This document shows, one piece after another, positions 61,888-64,000 of a stretch of 64,000 nucleotides of DNA. Location: contig CASIBO010000008.1 in assembly GCA_949372755.1 (NCBI GenBank), positions 173,044 to 237,043 of the forward strand, in the 5' to 3' direction. Made by a program: the position numbers and the translations under genes. How positions within the stretch are numbered: the stretch's first letter is position 1; every line of letters starts with the position of its first letter. Below the pieces are notes generated by a model that saw only the letters and a program-made list of their open reading frames with translations, had not been told where the DNA came from and did not search any database. This stretch comes from UBA9926 sp018645765. GTDB lineage: Bacteria; Pseudomonadota; Gammaproteobacteria; Pseudomonadales; Azotimanducaceae.

Positions 61888-63099
61888 ATGGATCTCAACT
61901 TTAATGACGAAGACTTTGCCTTTCAAATGGAAGTTAGAAATTGGATTAAGGACAATTATCCAGCCGAGATGAAAGCGCGAAAGCAGCGCAGCCCAGGTGG
62001 CCACCTCTCGAAAGAAGATCATGTTTATTGGCAAAAAGCCCTGAACACCAAAGGCTGGGTCGCACCGGGGTGGCCCGTGGAACATGGCGGGTCGAACTTT
62101 ACCCCAAGCCAGCGCTACCTATTCGACCTTGAAATGGCCCATGCCGACACACCAGCAATTATCCCATTTGGGTTGGGTATGGTTGCGCCGGTCATTATGA
62201 AATACGGTACGGAAGAGCAGAAAGCCAAATACCTCCCCGATATTCTCGACACCAATGTTTGGTGGTGTCAGGGCTATTCTGAGCCGGGCGCAGGCAGCGA
62301 TCTAGCTTCTCTTCGCACCAAAGCGGTCAGGCAGGGCGATCACTACATCGTAAACGGCACCAAAACTTGGAACACCATGGGCCAGTACGCGGACATGATC
62401 TTCTGCTTGGTGCGAACCAGCGATGATGATATTCGACAGATGGGGATCTCGTTCCTACTCATCGATATGCATTCGGCAGGCATCGAAGTACAACCCATTG
62501 TCACCATCGATTGCCCGCCAGAGGGGCACCAAGAAATTAATATGGTGCATTTCACCGACGTTAAGGTGCCGGTTGAGAACTTAATCGGAGAAGAGGGTAA
62601 AGGCTGGACCTACGCCAAGTACCTGCTCGAGTTTGAGCGCGGCAATGCATACTCACATGGGCTTAAGGCGGGCTTACAGCGCATCCGTACCATCGCCGAT
62701 GCCGAGCAAGACGGCGCGGGCACCTTGTCGGACGCTTCTGATTTCCAGCGTAAGCTGTCAGAAACCGAGATTGCGATCTCGGCGATGGAGTTCACCGAGC
62801 TGCGTATTTTGAGCTCTTTATCTGCAGGCAAAAACGTGGGGCCTGAATCCTCTTTGCTGAAGTGCCGCGGCACCGAGTTACAGCAAGCCTTAACTGAGCT
62901 CGCCTTGGAGGCCACAGGCTCTTATGCTGTGCCGTTTGACAATCCTGGTCCAATCAAAGGCGCCAATGACGAGCCCATTGGCCCGGACTATGCTAATACG
63001 GCTGCGCCCGACTATTTTAACACGCGGAAAGTCTCGATCTATGCCGGATCGAATGAGGTTCAACGCAACATCATGGCAAAGATGGTGCTCGGCCTTTGA
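61888..63099 (+). CDS. Acyl-CoA dehydrogenase, large-subunit type
   Basis: A 403-residue enzyme of the PimC/FadE large-subunit style: MDLNFNDEDFAFQMEVR at the front, WCQGYSEPGAGSDLAS for the flavin, TKTWNTMGQYAD and the late RKVSIYAGSNEVQRN. In many bacteria such a subunit pairs with a smaller partner, for steroid or dicarboxylic acyl-CoA; no small subunit follows here. Its ATG is preceded by AAGGATA, and it overlaps the next gene's TTG start by 4 bases. Confidence 0.87.
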   Translation: MDLNFNDEDFAFQMEVRNWIKDNYPAEMKARKQRSPGGHLSKEDHVYWQKALNTKGWVAPGWPVEHGGSNFTPSQRYLFDLEMAHADTPAIIPFGLGMVAPVIMKYGTEEQKAKYLPDILDTNVWWCQGYSEPGAGSDLASLRTKAVRQGDHYIVNGTKTWNTMGQYADMIFCLVRTSDDDIRQMGISFLLIDMHSAGIEVQPIVTIDCPPEGHQEINMVHFTDVKVPVENLIGEEGKGWTYAKYLLEFERGNAYSHGLKAGLQRIRTIADAEQDGAGTLSDASDFQRKLSETEIAISAMEFTELRILSSLSAGKNVGPESSLLKCRGTELQQALTELALEATGSYAVPFDNPGPIKGANDEPIGPDYANTAAPDYFNTRKVSIYAGSNEVQRNIMAKMVLGL

Positions 63100-63656
63100 C
63101 AGATTACACACGCCGCCAGGTTGTTCTCAGCCTGGCGGCGTTGGGTCTCACGCCTTTGACGGGTCTGGCGGCGGATAAAACAGCACTAGACCTTAGTAGC
63201 AAGCAGCGCCTTCCTGGCGAGCTTCCCCCGGTATTGTCGCCAGACATCGTCCAGGCGCTCAGCGAGTCGCCCCTGGTTTATCTCTCACCCCTAGATCACA
63301 ATGGCAACCCGAGCCGCTGCCAAGCCGAGATCTGGTTCGTCATGGTTCAGGAAGCGCTATTGGTTTGCACCGACAGCAAGAGCTGGCGCGCCCGCGCCGC
63401 GGCCACGGGGCGACAACAAACTCAAATTTGGGTCGGTGACGTTGGCGTTTGGGAGACGGGCTTTGATCGACATTTAAAGCTGCCCAGTCTGCGCGCCACG
63501 GCGCGTATAGAAGGAGCACCTGAGGCGGTCGATGCAGCACTAGAGGCCTTTGGCGAAAAGTATCCCATTCAATGGCTGTTGTGGGGTAATCGATTCCGGC
63601 GCGGGTTAGCAGATGGCTCGCGGGTCATGCTTTCTTATTGGCCCAATCCAGCTTAA
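63096..63656 (+). CDS. Exported FMN-binding split-barrel protein (PNPOx-like)
   Basis: A 186-residue protein, opening with a TTG that overlaps the preceding stop by 4 bases. The N-terminus MTDYTRRQVVLSLAALGL resembles a twin-arginine signal, with cleavage likely near LTGLAA. The mature part has the split-barrel pattern of pyridoxamine phosphate oxidase-like proteins: LVYLSPLDHNGNPSRC, ALLVCTDSKSWRARAA. It may bind FMN in the periplasm or after Tat export. The co-transcription with acyl-CoA dehydrogenases is notable. Substrate unknown. Confidence 0.65.
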   Translation: MTDYTRRQVVLSLAALGLTPLTGLAADKTALDLSSKQRLPGELPPVLSPDIVQALSESPLVYLSPLDHNGNPSRCQAEIWFVMVQEALLVCTDSKSWRARAAATGRQQTQIWVGDVGVWETGFDRHLKLPSLRATARIEGAPEAVDAALEAFGEKYPIQWLLWGNRFRRGLADGSRVMLSYWPNPA

Positions 63657-63906
63657 TCAAACCAAACCTCTGCGAAGCACTGCCGAGTAATTGATAGGGC
63701 ACGGACATCAGGGCAGACTCGGAACACATTCCCAAATACTTCCTTGTAGCTTTTTCTAGATGATTAGGTCGGAGGCGAGCGTTTAAAAGCCGGTTGCCCT
63801 AGAGGCGAGGCCTTACAAGAGTCGATATAAACACTTCTCGTAGCCCGATCCCTTCGAAGCAAGTGCATCAACCCACGGCCACTCTAGATCAGGCGCCTGA
63901 TCCCAG

Positions 63907-64000
63907 TTAAGACGCCGCTGTCGCCTGCTCAACAATTCGCGCCACTTTCCTTCGCTCGATGGCCAAACGAAAGGGGATGTTTGGATCAGCAGGCAAATCG
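63907..64000 (-). CDS. C-terminal end of a gene continuing past the window
   Basis: On the minus strand, 30 codons before a TAA (63907-63909) read PNIPFRLAIERRKVARIVEQ in part, without stops to the window edge. The codon use is coding-like and basic. It is too short to name. The 250 bases between it and the split-barrel gene hold nothing recognised. Confidence 0.4.
   Translation of the reverse strand, partial: DLPADPNIPFRLAIERRKVARIVEQATAAS

Overview
The window is a chromosomal stretch of a gammaproteobacterium. The gene orders are characteristic of the class: rne divergent from rluC, yceF divergent from yceD-rpmF, the fabD-fabG-acpP-fabF-mltG-tmk-holB-pilZ series, fabA-fabB, phoB-phoR, and hemF on its own. 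PilZ implies type IV pili. Several acyl-CoA dehydrogenases and a molybdenum hydroxylase suggest an aerobic heterotroph with broad fatty-acid or organic-acid metabolism. I saw no phage, transposon, plasmid, CRISPR, rRNA or tRNA gene. Nearly all the sequence is ordinary coding DNA in short operons, many of whose genes overlap by 1-4 bases.

Layout. 1-2.5 kb: the tail of a hybrid sensor kinase, a periplasmic binding protein, and an SDR. 2.5-7.8 kb: murB, RNase E with a long leader, and rluC. 7.9-15.9 kb: Maf/YceF, then yceD-rpmF-fabDG-acpP-fabF-mltG-tmk-holB-pilZ; plsX, fabH and pabC are absent from this locus. 16.0-19.6 kb: an Anbu (proteasome-like) module with alpha-E and permuted ATP-grasp proteins. 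20.1-24.5 kb: a MAPEG protein and a four-gene xanthine dehydrogenase/CoxMSL-like operon behind a perfect 20-bp palindrome. 24.6-31.9 kb: galactokinase, a HAD protein, lpxA, fabA-fabB and phoB-phoR. 32-37.6 kb: a MATE transporter, then a two-gene DNA-repair operon (FAN1-like nuclease plus nuclease-XPD helicase) directly behind a textbook LexA box. 37.7-43.3 kb: a luciferase-like oxidoreductase, a HAD protein, a murF-like ligase away from any dcw cluster, an NlpC/P60-like protein and a MoaA-like enzyme. 43.5-50.9 kb: an acyl-CoA dehydrogenase, a 996-residue lipoprotein, glyoxalase I, a lipase-like hydrolase, a Cof phosphatase and an orphan Rieske protein. 51-56.7 kb: a flavodoxin-like protein, an AGCS symporter, AlaX, an SDR, two acetyltransferases (one RimJ) and a variant MraY. 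56.9-63.7 kb: hemF-aminotransferase-omega-amidase, 19-bp tandem repeats, a methylsuccinyl-CoA-dehydrogenase-like enzyme, a second acyl-CoA dehydrogenase and an exported split-barrel protein.

How genes work together. The fab genes and fabA/fabB supply type II fatty acid synthesis with the anaerobic unsaturated branch, feeding lipid A (lpxA). The MoaA-like enzyme and the MoaD-like protein may relate to cofactor supply for the molybdenum hydroxylase. The FAN1/XPD operon looks like a damage-inducible crosslink-repair unit. The aminotransferase and omega-amidase form the known transamination/deamidation pair.

The items most worth following up are the SOS-boxed FAN1-helicase operon, the palindrome and odd MoaD-like protein of the molybdenum hydroxylase operon, the degenerate PHP-like lipoprotein, the MraY/MurF variants outside dcw, the missing plsX/fabH, and the tandem repeats before the Mcd-like gene.
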